Positions 25,254-33,309 of a stretch of 34,343 nucleotides of DNA are shown here, piece after piece (within the stretch, counting starts at the first letter, position 1; every line of letters starts with the position of its first letter). The notes under the pieces were generated by a model. That model saw only the letters and a list, made by a program, of their open reading frames with translations, was not told the DNA's origin and did no database searches. Source of the DNA: Rhodocyclaceae bacterium (GTDB lineage Bacteria > Pseudomonadota > Gammaproteobacteria > Burkholderiales > Rhodocyclaceae); the NCBI GenBank assembly GCA_025353195.1, contig JANXRC010000238.1, positions 1 to 34,343 on the forward strand, read 5' to 3'. A program made the position numbers and the translations under genes.

Positions 25254-26087
25254 ATGAACAAACACACCCAAAGGCTGCTGGTCGTCAGCGCCACCTACTT
25301 TGCCCTGAGCCCCGCGTTCGCGGTGGAAGCAGCTGCCGGTACCGCCCCTGCCGTAACCATCACCGACACCAACACGGTCGGCAAAAGCGGCGGCGCCGTA
25401 CCCGCGACCCGCATCGCCAACCACTTCGCGCGCTTTGCCGGTTCGCCGCAAAACGCCGCCAGCCTGGTCGCCGGACTACGCAGCGGCACGGCGATCACGC
25501 TGGTCTCACCAGGCTCGGCGACCGGTGTCAGTTTCACCCCGACGACCAAGCCGATGGGCTACGGCAACATTACCCACGCTCTGACGCTGGCCCAGCGCCA
25601 GTTGGCGGCCCAGGGTGTCACCCAGCCCACGCCGCAACAGTTGAATACCGCGCTGAATGGCGGAACGCTGACCATCATCAGCAGCAGTGGCGCCACCCGC
25701 ACCGTCCAGATGTCGGGCGTCCTGCAGTTGCGCAGCCAGGGTCTGGGCTGGGGACAGATAGCCCACCAGCTTTCCGTGAGCCCCGGCAACGGTCCAACCA
25801 CGGCCAAGGCAACCACGACGCAAGGCAGTGTCGATGTGCGCGGCAGTGCCAGCAGTCACGGCGCAATCGTCTCCGGCGACGGCACGATAATGCACGGTCG
25901 CGCGCCGGGTGTTTCGACCGCGGTCGAGAAGCGCGAGCAAACTGAGGCACACGGACAGGAGCAGGCCCATGCACGCGTGCAAGTCGTCCAGACCGGCAGC
26001 CCGTCGTCGATCGCCCAGAGTTCCTCACTCGCGGCAGGCAACCCGGCAATGGGCTCCATTCAGGCGCACGGTCACGGCCGCTTTTGA
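25254..26087 (+). CDS. Secreted protein with paired GYG/GLGWG motifs, unknown function
   Basis: A 277-residue protein with a Sec signal peptide (MNKHTQRLLVVSATYFALS, probable cleavage after AFA at residue 23). I do not recognise a named family. The mature part is Ala/Gly/Ser/Thr-rich. Two related motifs, MGYGNITHALTLAQ near residue 103 and GLGWGQIAHQLSV near residue 170, look like a repeat, followed by a low-complexity tail with many Gly, His and Ser. The start at 25254 is preferred over an in-frame ATG at 25233, because GAGGAG at 25239-25244 is well spaced for it. It is the fourth gene after the sigma-54 promoter. Confidence 0.75.
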   Translation: MNKHTQRLLVVSATYFALSPAFAVEAAAGTAPAVTITDTNTVGKSGGAVPATRIANHFARFAGSPQNAASLVAGLRSGTAITLVSPGSATGVSFTPTTKPMGYGNITHALTLAQRQLAAQGVTQPTPQQLNTALNGGTLTIISSSGATRTVQMSGVLQLRSQGLGWGQIAHQLSVSPGNGPTTAKATTTQGSVDVRGSASSHGAIVSGDGTIMHGRAPGVSTAVEKREQTEAHGQEQAHARVQVVQTGSPSSIAQSSSLAAGNPAMGSIQAHGHGRF

Positions 26088-26152
26088 GATATCTCGACGC
26101 TCAGGCGGCCGGTAATGGCCGCCTGACGCCCAAGGAAGATTTGGAGATTGCC

Positions 26153-26458
26153 ATGTTCCAAATGAGCAAACAGTTGTTCAATCAGTGCTGGCCCACCATC
26201 GCCGCGCAAATCGTCGATGGCGACGCCGCCGGACACCCGACGGGCGACGCTGCGCTGGAGCCCTCCCATGCCGTAGCCGCCGAAGCGGGATATGTTCTTG
26301 GCGTAGCCATGGGATATGCCCTTGGCGTGGACCCGGCGTCCGGTAACCAGCTCAGCGCATCGATTCCGGGTTGGCAAGCGCAGGCCTGCGGTGAATTGAA
26401 CTGGCCGCGGATCGGCTCGCCCCGCATGCCATACGCAATAATCACAAGTCGGCGCTGA
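26153..26458 (+). CDS. Possible small protein, unknown
   Basis: A 101-codon frame starting at ATG 26153 with GGAG six bases before it. It begins MFQMSKQLFNQCWPTIAAQI and includes AGYVLGVAMGYALGVDPA, a small-residue pattern like those in the neighbouring glycine-rich envelope proteins. No signal peptide is clear and no family is recognised. It lies 65 bases after the secreted-protein gene and could be the last gene of the sigma-54 operon, or chance coding. Confidence 0.4.
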   Translation: MFQMSKQLFNQCWPTIAAQIVDGDAAGHPTGDAALEPSHAVAAEAGYVLGVAMGYALGVDPASGNQLSASIPGWQAQACGELNWPRIGSPRMPYAIITSRR

Positions 26459-26500
26459 CGCACCAATGCCCTGCCGGCAGCGACCGGAACGCAAGACTGC

Positions 26501-27130
26501 TCAGGGCTTTCGCGCGATAAGGCCGATCAGCGCCGAGCGCCCCTTGTGCCCGATTCCCTCCGCAATGTCGTCTTCGTAAGCGACCAGTTCCTCGATGTCC
26601 CACCCGGCAAACGCATCGAGCAGGATTTCCCGGGTGTAGAGATTTTCGATGGTGGACGGCCCGCCTGTTCCGTAGTCGAGTTGCTTCGGCGTGTAGCCAT
26701 GCAACAGGATGCGACCTCCCGGCTTCGCCAGTTGTTTCATGGCCGCGAATTGCCGCAGGCGCTCCTCGGCGCCGACGAACTGGATGAACACGCCGATCAC
26801 CCAGTCGAATGCGTTGTGCATATCGGCCGGGGGCCAATCCGGCGCCAGCATGTCGGCCAGCAGAAAACGGATCGCCAGCTTGCGCCCGGCAAGCAGCCGC
26901 CGTGCCTTTTCGACGGCGACCGGAGAAATTTCAACGGCAGTCACCTCCAGGCCCTGCTCGGCTAGCCAGACCGAGTTGCGCCCCTCGCCATCGGCGACCG
27001 ACACCGCGGTACTCCCATTGCGCAGCAGTTGCGCCCGATGGGCGAGGAAACGGTTGGGCTCGGTGCCGAACAGATAGTCGTCACCGGCGTTCTGGTAGCG
27101 CGTATTCCAGCGAACTTCCTGGCTCGTCAA
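26501..27130 (-). CDS. SAM-dependent methyltransferase (class I)
   Basis: A 209-residue cytoplasmic protein. The SAM-binding motif I VADGEGRNSVWLA is near residue 45, followed by the acidic VTAVEISPVAVEKA and FLLADMLAPDWPP. LLHGYTPKQL near residue 142 and the TehB-like layout suggest a small-molecule (for example tellurite- or thiol-type) methyltransferase, but the substrate is not visible. The start is TTG at 27130: a strong AGGAGG lies 7 bases upstream and no ATG is near. It is divergent from the C_GCAxxG_C_C gene. Confidence 0.85.
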   Translation of the reverse strand: MTSQEVRWNTRYQNAGDDYLFGTEPNRFLAHRAQLLRNGSTAVSVADGEGRNSVWLAEQGLEVTAVEISPVAVEKARRLLAGRKLAIRFLLADMLAPDWPPADMHNAFDWVIGVFIQFVGAEERLRQFAAMKQLAKPGGRILLHGYTPKQLDYGTGGPSTIENLYTREILLDAFAGWDIEELVAYEDDIAEGIGHKGRSALIGLIARKP

Positions 27131-27220
27131 TGAATTTCCTCCTCAGCTCGGTAAAGCATAGACCGTCGCGGCGCGTCCGGCGTGCTACGCGGACTGGATT
27201 GACTGGCGAAGCAAGAGTAT

Positions 27221-27236
27221 ATTAGATAAAACTAAT
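27221..27236. promoter_or_regulatory. AT-rich palindrome upstream of the C_GCAxxG_C_C gene
   Basis: ATTAG-ATAAAA-CTAAT is a 5+5 bp inverted repeat 15 bases before the ATG at 27252, in an otherwise GC-rich region. A TTGACT at 27199-27204 could be a -35 box, with TAGATA (27223-27228, 18-base spacer) overlapping the palindrome as a -10. This arrangement would let a repressor block transcription. Confidence 0.4.
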
Positions 27237-27251
27237 GCGCCGGAGACCGTC

Positions 27252-27737
27252 ATGAGCAAGGACCAGCAAACCCTCGGCGAGCAAGCCTACGACAAAGCCA
27301 TGAAGTACGAACTCGACTACGGCTGCTGCCCGCAATGCGTGCTGGCCACCGTTCAGGAAACCATCGGCATTATCGACGACCAGACCGTCAAGGCCAGCCA
27401 CGGCCTCTCCGGCGGCGGCGGCCTGCTCGGCGAAGGCGTATGCGGCGCCCTCAGTGGCGGCCTCTTGGCCCTGAGCGCAAAGTACGGCCGCGACCGCGAC
27501 AAGCTCGACCGCGGCCGCTACATCAACAATTTCAAGAAAGCCCGGGAACTGACCGAACGCTTCCGCGATGAATTCGGCGGCGTCACCTGCCGGCAGCTGC
27601 AACAGCAATTCACCGGCCGCACCTACGACATGTGGGACGCCGCGGAATACCAAGCCTTCGACGACGCCCGCGGCCAGCAATGCGCCCACGCCACCGGCAC
27701 GGTGACGAAATGGGTGGTCGGGATCCTCCAGGCGTAG
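27252..27737 (+). CDS. C_GCAxxG_C_C family redox protein
   Basis: A 161-residue protein of the C_GCAxxG_C_C family (named for its cysteine pattern). The visible motifs are YGCCPQC near residue 23, GEGVCGALSGG near 61, GVTCRQLQ near 116 and a late Cys near 145. The function is not established; the conserved cysteines suggest metal or sulfur/redox chemistry. The next gene, a TSUP permease for sulfur compounds, begins 20 bases downstream. Confidence 0.85.
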   Translation: MSKDQQTLGEQAYDKAMKYELDYGCCPQCVLATVQETIGIIDDQTVKASHGLSGGGGLLGEGVCGALSGGLLALSAKYGRDRDKLDRGRYINNFKKARELTERFRDEFGGVTCRQLQQQFTGRTYDMWDAAEYQAFDDARGQQCAHATGTVTKWVVGILQA

Positions 27738-27757
27738 TGGTTCAATCGCCGTTCAGC

Positions 27758-28528
27758 ATGTTCGACCACGCCGGCACCCTGCCGCCGGCCTTCTGGCTGC
27801 TGGCGATTGCGGCCACGGTGCTGATCGGCATGTCCAAGGCCGGCTTCGGCGGCGCGGCGGGCAGCCTCGGCGTGCCGCTGATGGCGCTGGTAGTGGCGCC
27901 GCCCGTCGCCGCCGCAGTGATGCTGCCCATCCTGCTCGCCATCGACGCCATCGGTCTGGTGGTGTTTCGCGGCCGCGGCGATCCCGCCAACCTGCGCATC
28001 ATTCTGCCCGGCGCCATGATCGGCATCGCACTCGGCTGGCTCACCTTCGGCCATGTCGACGCGCGCTGGATCCGGTTGCTGATCGGCATCGAAGCGCTGC
28101 TGTTCGCCTTCGACCGCTTTCGCGCCGCGCGCAGCCACCTCACCGCCGTACCGTCAGCGCCGACTCTTGCGCCCGGCATTATCTGGAGCGCGCTGTCCGG
28201 CTTCACCAGCTTCGTCTCCCATGCTGGCGGCCCGCCGATCATGCAATACCTGATGCCGCAGAACATGGACAAGATGCGCCTGGTCGGCACCACGGTGATC
28301 TTCTTTTCGGTGGTGAATTTCTCCAAGCTCGGCCCCTACGCCAAGCTCGGCCTGCTCGACGTCTCCAATCTCGGCGTCTCGCTGCTGCTGGCACCCGCCA
28401 TCCCGCTCGGCTACTTCGCCGGCTACCGCCTGCTCCATGCCGTCGACATGCGCGGCTTCAATCTCGTCACGGCGTGGACACTGCTGGCAGCCGGAGCGAA
28501 GCTGGTCTACGACGGCCTGGCCGGATAA
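27758..28528 (+). CDS. TSUP-family (TauE/SafE) permease
   Basis: A 256-residue inner-membrane protein with about eight hydrophobic segments and the family pattern LIGMSKAGFGGAAGSLGVPLMALV near residue 21, and SHAGGPPIMQYLMPQ near 157. TSUP proteins export or import sulfite, sulfonates, thiosulfate or other small anions; the substrate cannot be read from sequence. ATG at 27758 is chosen, although a GTG at 27737 overlapping the upstream stop is also in frame. It forms a two-gene unit with the C_GCAxxG_C_C gene. Confidence 0.88.
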   Translation: MFDHAGTLPPAFWLLAIAATVLIGMSKAGFGGAAGSLGVPLMALVVAPPVAAAVMLPILLAIDAIGLVVFRGRGDPANLRIILPGAMIGIALGWLTFGHVDARWIRLLIGIEALLFAFDRFRAARSHLTAVPSAPTLAPGIIWSALSGFTSFVSHAGGPPIMQYLMPQNMDKMRLVGTTVIFFSVVNFSKLGPYAKLGLLDVSNLGVSLLLAPAIPLGYFAGYRLLHAVDMRGFNLVTAWTLLAAGAKLVYDGLAG

Positions 28529-28618
28529 TCGCAAAAGAGCTTGCGAAGCCCATACGGCATTCACGGGTGGCCTTGGCAAATTCTCAAAGGCCGCCGTGTC
28601 CTTCCAAGCCGCAGCAAT

Positions 28619-29545
28619 CTACAAATTCTTGTTTGCGGCAGCCAACCATGCCTCGTAACCCCCCTTCAGAGGCCGTACCGATAAATAGCCTGCGTTGAGC
28701 AGACTACGGGCCGCTTGAATCGCACCGGCATCCTCCGGGCAGGCGCATAGCGTGACTATCGGCTGGTTCTTCGGCCAATTCCCGACTGCGTCCAAAAGGC
28801 GGTCATGCTCGGCGATTGTTGCCCCTGGAATCGGACGGGTATTGGCAGCCATGCTGTGTCCGCGCAGGTCCAGAAGCAGAGGGGACGGGTAATCTTCCAT
28901 GGCCTCAAGGAGTTCATCCGGAAGGATATGAGGCACCGCAGACAGTTGCCGGAATCGATATCTTTGCCACAACTTCCAACTCAGCCAACAAGCCACGGCG
29001 CCCGCGACCAGTACCAGCACTCTTCCAGCATGCTCGTCCAGCGTGCTCATCGCTGTCTGAACCTCTTTACGCAAGATCCAGCCAGTCCCAAGGGCGAGTC
29101 CGGCCCACAAGGCCGCGCCCATCGCCGCAGAGAGCAGAAAGCCGGGCAGCGCCATACGCAATGAGCCCGCAATGGGCGGTGCAACCGTAGAGAATCCGGG
29201 TATGAACTTGGCTATCACCAGCGAACCGATCCCCCAACGGACAAACCGAGCTTCGGTTTGACTGACGCAGGAAGCGGGATTGATTGACAGCTTGCACAAG
29301 CCTGAAAGAACCCGATAACCAAAGGCCCGCCCGGCCAAATACCACATCCAGTCGGCGACGACCGAGGCGACTATCGCCGCCGCCAATAGACTGGCAAGTT
29401 CACCAGAGGTGGCTGCCAGGCTGCCAGCCAGCAGCAAGGTCGGGACAGCGGGAACCGGTAGCCCAGCCTGCTGCAGCAACACGTTCAGAAAGACGACCCA
29501 GACCGCGTCGCGATGCAGCGATTCAATGATCCGGGAGAGCTCCAT
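28619..29545 (-). CDS. DedA/SNARE-associated membrane protein fused to rhodanese
   Basis: A 308-residue fusion. Residues about 1-170 form a DedA (VTT/SNARE-associated) membrane domain: QAGLPVPAVPTLLLAG near 25, FVRWGIGSLVIAKFIPGFSTVAPPIAG near 105. One more membrane segment lies near 178-196. Residues about 215-305 form a cytoplasmic rhodanese domain with a Cys267-x-Cys269 active-site loop (TLCACPEDAGA), LLDLRG and GGYEAWLA. DedA proteins act as lipid or small-molecule scramblases/transporters; rhodaneses carry sulfane sulfur. ATG at 29545 is preferred to TTG at 29548. The ancestral upstream gene ended in TGATG over this start, but an IS now separates them. Confidence 0.87.
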   Translation of the reverse strand: MELSRIIESLHRDAVWVVFLNVLLQQAGLPVPAVPTLLLAGSLAATSGELASLLAAAIVASVVADWMWYLAGRAFGYRVLSGLCKLSINPASCVSQTEARFVRWGIGSLVIAKFIPGFSTVAPPIAGSLRMALPGFLLSAAMGAALWAGLALGTGWILRKEVQTAMSTLDEHAGRVLVLVAGAVACWLSWKLWQRYRFRQLSAVPHILPDELLEAMEDYPSPLLLDLRGHSMAANTRPIPGATIAEHDRLLDAVGNWPKNQPIVTLCACPEDAGAIQAARSLLNAGYLSVRPLKGGYEAWLAAANKNL

Positions 29546-29593
29546 CAAATTGTCGCCAGGCCTTCGTGGTCACTGCTTACAAGATTGATACAG

Positions 29594-29602
29594 ATAATCG
29601 AA
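29594..29602. repeat. Target-site duplication, left
   Basis: ATAATCGAA directly abuts the left inverted repeat and recurs exactly at 30923-30931 after the right inverted repeat. Confidence 0.9.
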
Positions 29603-30922
29603 CACAGCTGTCCGGTTAAAACGCGAACAGATTCAATTGGTTGTTGATGATGAGGCTGTCGGAACTGGAGTTGCTGCCCGGAAACGCTTGCTGCAAGGGC
29701 ATCTTCTCGAAAAGGGTGACCGACAAGATCTGTAGCAATGTGTAGAGCGAGGCATCTATGCCAAGGCGCTTTTTGACGATAGCGACGAGCACGTAAACCG
29801 ACACCGCGATCCAGATTTGTGTCTTGACCGCATTCTCCGACGTACCGAAGAAACGCTTGATCCGAAGATGCTGCTTGATCCATTTGAAGAACAGTTCCAC
29901 CTGCCAGCGGTTCTTGTAGAGCGCGCAGATGGTGGCGCTCGGCAGTGTCATCTGATTGGTGAGGAAGACGAGCGTCTTGCCGGTCTCGGGGTCGTTGAAT
30001 CGCACCCGGCGCAGATGTGCGGGGTAGTCCTGCTTCGTGTAGAAGCCATCGAGCGCGATGGTCTGATCGCAAATGATGCCGGCCAACCGATCCGTCTTGG
30101 CCGAATAGACGCGATGGAAATCCATGTTCGACTTGGTCCGCGTGACGAAGAACGCGCCGGCCAGATGCAGAACGTGAAGACGAGCGAAATCGACGTAGCC
30201 GCGATCCATGACGTAGATTGCCCCGGCCTCGGGCATCAGCAGGTCGAGGGCATGGACGTCGTGCAGCTTGCCGTCGGAAACATGGATGAAGCTCGGAATG
30301 TTGCCGCGCAGATCGAGCAGGGTGTGCATCTTGACCGCGGCCTTGGTCGTGCGGAAATGCGCCCAGGGAAAGACCGACAGACAGATCGATGGTCGTCGAG
30401 TCGAGCGCATACACCGTGTTCGACAAGTCCAGCCCCAAGTCCTCGCTGGCATACAGTGCTCTGGCCTGCCCAATCAGGCGCTGCGCGAAGTCGGCATGGA
30501 TGCGCCAGTCGCGCAACTCGTTGGCATCGGCCAGCGTCGAGCGCCGAATCGGTTCGCGAAACCCCATGTGGTAGAGCTTGGCGTCCTGGGCCGACAGACA
30601 CACTTCGATGTCCCGCAGGCTCTCGCGGTAGGTCAGTTGGGCGAAGGCCATCACCCGGAACTGCTCCGCACACGTCAGCGCACGAACGCCCTTGTCGCCG
30701 TCGTAGCGCGCAACGTACCGGGCGAAGGACGTCCATGGCAGGAAATCCATGAGCTGGGCGAACAGCGTCTTGCCTGTGTTCATGACTACCTCCGGGCAAA
30801 AGCCCTGAAGGCTGCCAGAATCGGCAATCGCCGTTCAAATCGACACCGCCCTTCGTCGCTCGGAAACCAGCTTCAGTCATGGCTTTCAGCGATTCGCTCC
30901 CTCATTTAACCGGACAGCAGTG
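29603..30922 (-). mobile_element. IS4-type insertion sequence, 1320 bp
   Basis: Terminal inverted repeats begin CACAGCTGTCCGGTTAAA (left, 29603-29620) and CACTGCTGTCCGGTTAAA (right, 30905-30922, inverted), 17 of 18 bases matching. The 9-bp direct repeats ATAATCGAA lie outside both ends. One transposase gene fills the element. The intact duplications show a simple insertion with no later rearrangement. The target was the 3' end of the Ppx/GppA-like gene. Confidence 0.93.
29616..30783 (-). pseudogene. IS4-family transposase, frameshifted
   Basis: The ATG at 30783 follows a good ribosome site (GGAGG). The first ~135 residues are in one frame up to LDSTTID (first catalytic Asp). The rest (MHTLLDLRGNIPSF, VMDRGYVDF with the second Asp, and NRWQVELFFKWIK with the catalytic Glu) is in another frame, ending at 29616. 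Comparison with the usual IDLCLSVFPWA of this family suggests a 2-bp loss near 30382-30386 (a CTGTGTCTG reduced to CTGTCTG on the minus strand). The protein should be inactive unless the ribosome slips; this shift removes two bases, so ordinary IS frameshifting is not obvious. Confidence 0.87.
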
Positions 30923-31500
30923 ATAATCGAAACGATCTTCATGTGGTGCATGAATTCCCGCAGGATCAGAAGCATTGCAGCGAACTCGATGCTTTCTGGC
31001 AATCCCGCGTGAGAGACGGGGCTCCCGAGCGTGACGGAGGCCATCCGGTCAAACGTCCGCTCGACGGCTTCAAGACTCAAGATCATTTCAGGGCTCTCCT
31101 TGACACCGGAGAGCATAGCCACCTCACGCACGGCTGCATCTGTCGTGTATAGCCGTGAGCCGTCCGGGATCAATGTTCGCGCGCACGCGATCTGATCCTC
31201 GACAGTCTGAATGGCATTTTCAAGCTCGAGCGGCGTTGGCGGTGTGTGTTTGAACTGCTCCCGCGCGGTCTTCTGCGAACCAATGGCCAGCACCAGTATC
31301 GCGTCTGGCTCAAAACCATTGCCAACGGCAACTGCAGTTTCTTCCAGCCCGATATGAAGCACGGAGATCTTGCTGACGTTCGGAATCGAGTTCCGAATCG
31401 TCGAAACCTGGCTCCGGATCTCGTCTCCAATACTGCGGGCAACTATTGCCGAATCAATACCTGGACTCCCAACAGAACTGTTGATCAGCGGACCTGACAT
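30886..31500 (-). CDS. Half-length Ppx/GppA-like protein, C-terminus altered by IS
   Basis: The frame covers 204 codons and its last ~10 residues come from the IS. The body resembles the second actin-like domain of exopolyphosphatase/GppA: ISVLHIGLEETAVAVG where DIGGGSTE is expected, PTPLELENAIQTVEDQI, RLYTTDAAVREVA and GLPESIEFAAMLLILREFM. The first actin-like domain is missing, and the phosphate-loop residues are degenerate, so enzymatic activity is doubtful. Across the IS the old frame continues into a tail containing VSSDHEGLATI, like the family's VSD-x-GLREGL end, which supports the assignment. ATG at 31500 has AAAGG six bases upstream; a TTG overlapping the flavodoxin stop is an alternative start. 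Confidence 0.55.
   Translation of the reverse strand: MSGPLINSSVGSPGIDSAIVARSIGDEIRSQVSTIRNSIPNVSKISVLHIGLEETAVAVGNGFEPDAILVLAIGSQKTAREQFKHTPPTPLELENAIQTVEDQIACARTLIPDGSRLYTTDAAVREVAMLSGVKESPEMILSLEAVERTFDRMASVTLGSPVSHAGLPESIEFAAMLLILREFMHHMKIVSIITAVRLNEGANR
30923..30931. repeat. Target-site duplication, right
   Basis: ATAATCGAA follows the right inverted repeat directly and equals 29594-29602. Confidence 0.9.
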
Positions 31501-31538
31501 GTGAAGCCTTTGTTGGTCGTCCAGATACTTGGCATGAA

Positions 31539-32093
31539 TCAACCCTTGAACTTGGTCGCCACTTCCGCCACGCGCTTGCCGAACAACCTGGCCGTTTCGA
31601 GATCGCCGGGAAGCATCTCCGCAGGGCTGCTGTCCGACGGCGATTGCGCCATGGCACCGCTGAAGGAACCGACATAATTGACGTCGTTGCGTTGCGCCGC
31701 CTTGGCGTTGCTCGGCATCATGCCGGTGCCGACCCAGATGCCGCTGTGCTGCATGGCCAGCGTAAACAGGTAGTGCAAGGTGGACAGCTTGTCGCCGTTC
31801 ATGGTGGCGCTGTTGGTGAAGCCGGCGAACACCTTGTCCTTCCATTGCTGGCTGAACCAGGGTTTGGAAGAGGCATCGGCAAACTTCTTGAACTGCCAGC
31901 TCACGCTGCCCATGTAGGTCGGGCTGCCCATGATGATGGCGTCAGCCGCCGCCAGGGTTTCCCATCCGCCCTCGGGCAGGTTGCCCTCGGCATCGATGGC
32001 GACGAGCGTAGCGCCGGCGCCTTCGGCGACCGATTGAGCCATGCGCCCGGTGTGACCATAACCAGAGTGATAAACCACTGCTACTGTTGTCAT
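31539..32093 (-). CDS. Flavodoxin-family NAD(P)H:quinone oxidoreductase (WrbA-like)
   Basis: A 184-residue flavodoxin-fold protein. The FMN phosphate loop is VYHSGYGHTGRMA at the N-terminus; SPTYMGSVSWQFKKFAD near residue 55 and FTNSATMNGDK near 88 fit WrbA-like flavoproteins, which reduce quinones by two electrons. The in-frame ATG at 32099 is only two bases from GAGGA, while ATG at 32093 is eight bases away, so the latter was chosen. It lies in a minus-strand cluster after DoxX and pirin. Confidence 0.85.
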   Translation of the reverse strand: MTTVAVVYHSGYGHTGRMAQSVAEGAGATLVAIDAEGNLPEGGWETLAAADAIIMGSPTYMGSVSWQFKKFADASSKPWFSQQWKDKVFAGFTNSATMNGDKLSTLHYLFTLAMQHSGIWVGTGMMPSNAKAAQRNDVNYVGSFSGAMAQSPSDSSPAEMLPGDLETARLFGKRVAEVATKFKG

Positions 32094-32157
32094 TTTCATA
32101 TTCCTCGAAACGGGGTTAAAGAACTAAGGTGAGGCCGGGGCCGGCCGGAAAAAGCGG

Positions 32158-32568
32158 TTACTGCTCGCGACGGGCATCCAGACTCCATGCGCCGGCACCC
32201 CAGGCAGCCAGTGTCAGCAGGCCACCCGTCACGGCGATGTTCTTGAAGAACAGCAGTTGCTGCATGAACTGTTTGTCGGCCGGCACCGCCCAGTAGCCGT
32301 GGAAGAAGAATGACGCCACCAGGGTGAACACCGCGAGCACCAGGGCAGCCCAGCGGGTGCCGAAACCGGCGATCAAGGCCAGGCCGCCGAGAATCTCGAC
32401 GGTCAGCGCCAGCACCGCCGCGACTTCCGGCATGGGCAAGCCGACCGAGTTGATATAGCCGACCGTGCCCGCGAAGCCGGTGAGTTTGCCGATGCCTGCC
32501 GGCAGAAAGAGTACGGCCAGCAGAAGGCGGCCCGCCAGGGCCAGAGGGTCTTGAAGTGTTTTGAACAT
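32158..32568 (-). CDS. DoxX-family membrane protein
   Basis: A 136-residue inner-membrane protein with four hydrophobic segments and the DoxX pattern (AGRLLLAVLFLPAGIGKLTGFAG near the N-terminus, EILGGLALIAGFGTRWAAL near 63). DoxX-like proteins occur next to quinone or thiol oxidoreductases and are linked to redox stress; the biochemical role is not settled. It is the middle gene of pirin–doxX–flavodoxin. Confidence 0.87.
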   Translation of the reverse strand: MFKTLQDPLALAGRLLLAVLFLPAGIGKLTGFAGTVGYINSVGLPMPEVAAVLALTVEILGGLALIAGFGTRWAALVLAVFTLVASFFFHGYWAVPADKQFMQQLLFFKNIAVTGGLLTLAAWGAGAWSLDARREQ

Positions 32569-32607
32569 GTCGATTCCTTTACGTCGATCAGGGTTGAGAA
32601 GAGAAGC

Positions 32608-33309
32608 TCAGGCAGCCAGGTCGAACACCAGCACCTCGGCATCGGTGCCGTGGCTCAGTTCGATCCGATTTTCGTTTTGCAGCAAGACGGCATCGCCGGC
32701 GTCGATGCGCTGTCCATTGACCTCCAGCGCACCGCGCACCAGATGCACATAGGCCTTTCGCGCCGGGTCCAGCGCCAGTTCGGCACGCTCGACGCCGTCG
32801 AACAGCCCGGCGTACAGCGCCGCATCGGCATGCAGGGTGACCGACCCCTGCGCACCATCGGACGAGGCCACCAGGCGCAAGGTGCCGCGCTTCTGTTCGG
32901 CCGGAACGGTCTTCTGCTCATAGCCGGGCGGGATGCCGGTCAACTTCGGCTCGATCCATATCTGCAGGAAATGCGTGGTCTGGTCCTTGGCGTGGTTGAA
33001 CTCGCTGTGCGTCACCCCGGTGCCGGCGCTCATGCGTTGCACGTCGCCGGGCGGAATGCCCACGACGTTGCCCATGCTGTCCTGATGGGCCAGTTCGCCC
33101 GACAGCACATAGCTAATGATCTCCATGTCGCGATGGCTGTGCTTGCCGAAGCCGGTTCCCGGAGCGATGCGGTCTTCATTGATCACGCGCAGATTGCCCC
33201 AGCCCATGTGCGCCGGGTCGTGGTAGCCGGCAAACGAGAACGAGTGGTAGCTCTTGAGCCAGCCATGGTCCGCGTAGCCGCGGTCTTGCGATTTGCGAAG
33301 GGTAAGCAT
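32608..33309 (-). CDS. Pirin-family protein (YhhW-like)
   Basis: A 233-residue bicupin. The N-terminal cupin has the metal motif HSHRDMEIISYVLSGELAHQDS near residue 58 and the family pattern HSFSFAGYHDPAHMGWGNLRV near 24; the C-terminal cupin is less conserved. Pirins of this group bind iron or another divalent metal, and some have quercetin 2,3-dioxygenase activity; others act as redox sensors. A strong ribosome site (AAGGAGG at about 33319-33325) precedes the ATG. It is the first gene of the minus-strand cluster and diverges from the LysR regulator. Confidence 0.92.
   Translation of the reverse strand: MLTLRKSQDRGYADHGWLKSYHSFSFAGYHDPAHMGWGNLRVINEDRIAPGTGFGKHSHRDMEIISYVLSGELAHQDSMGNVVGIPPGDVQRMSAGTGVTHSEFNHAKDQTTHFLQIWIEPKLTGIPPGYEQKTVPAEQKRGTLRLVASSDGAQGSVTLHADAALYAGLFDGVERAELALDPARKAYVHLVRGALEVNGQRIDAGDAVLLQNENRIELSHGTDAEVLVFDLAA

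Noticed and set aside
29817-30909. Two plus-strand frames of 311 and 213 codons
   Set aside because: They are antisense to the transposase and show no recognisable domain.
31500-31845. N-terminal extension of the Ppx/GppA-like frame over the flavodoxin gene
   Set aside because: The extended frame lies across the end of the flavodoxin gene, where only the flavodoxin frame shows coding character.
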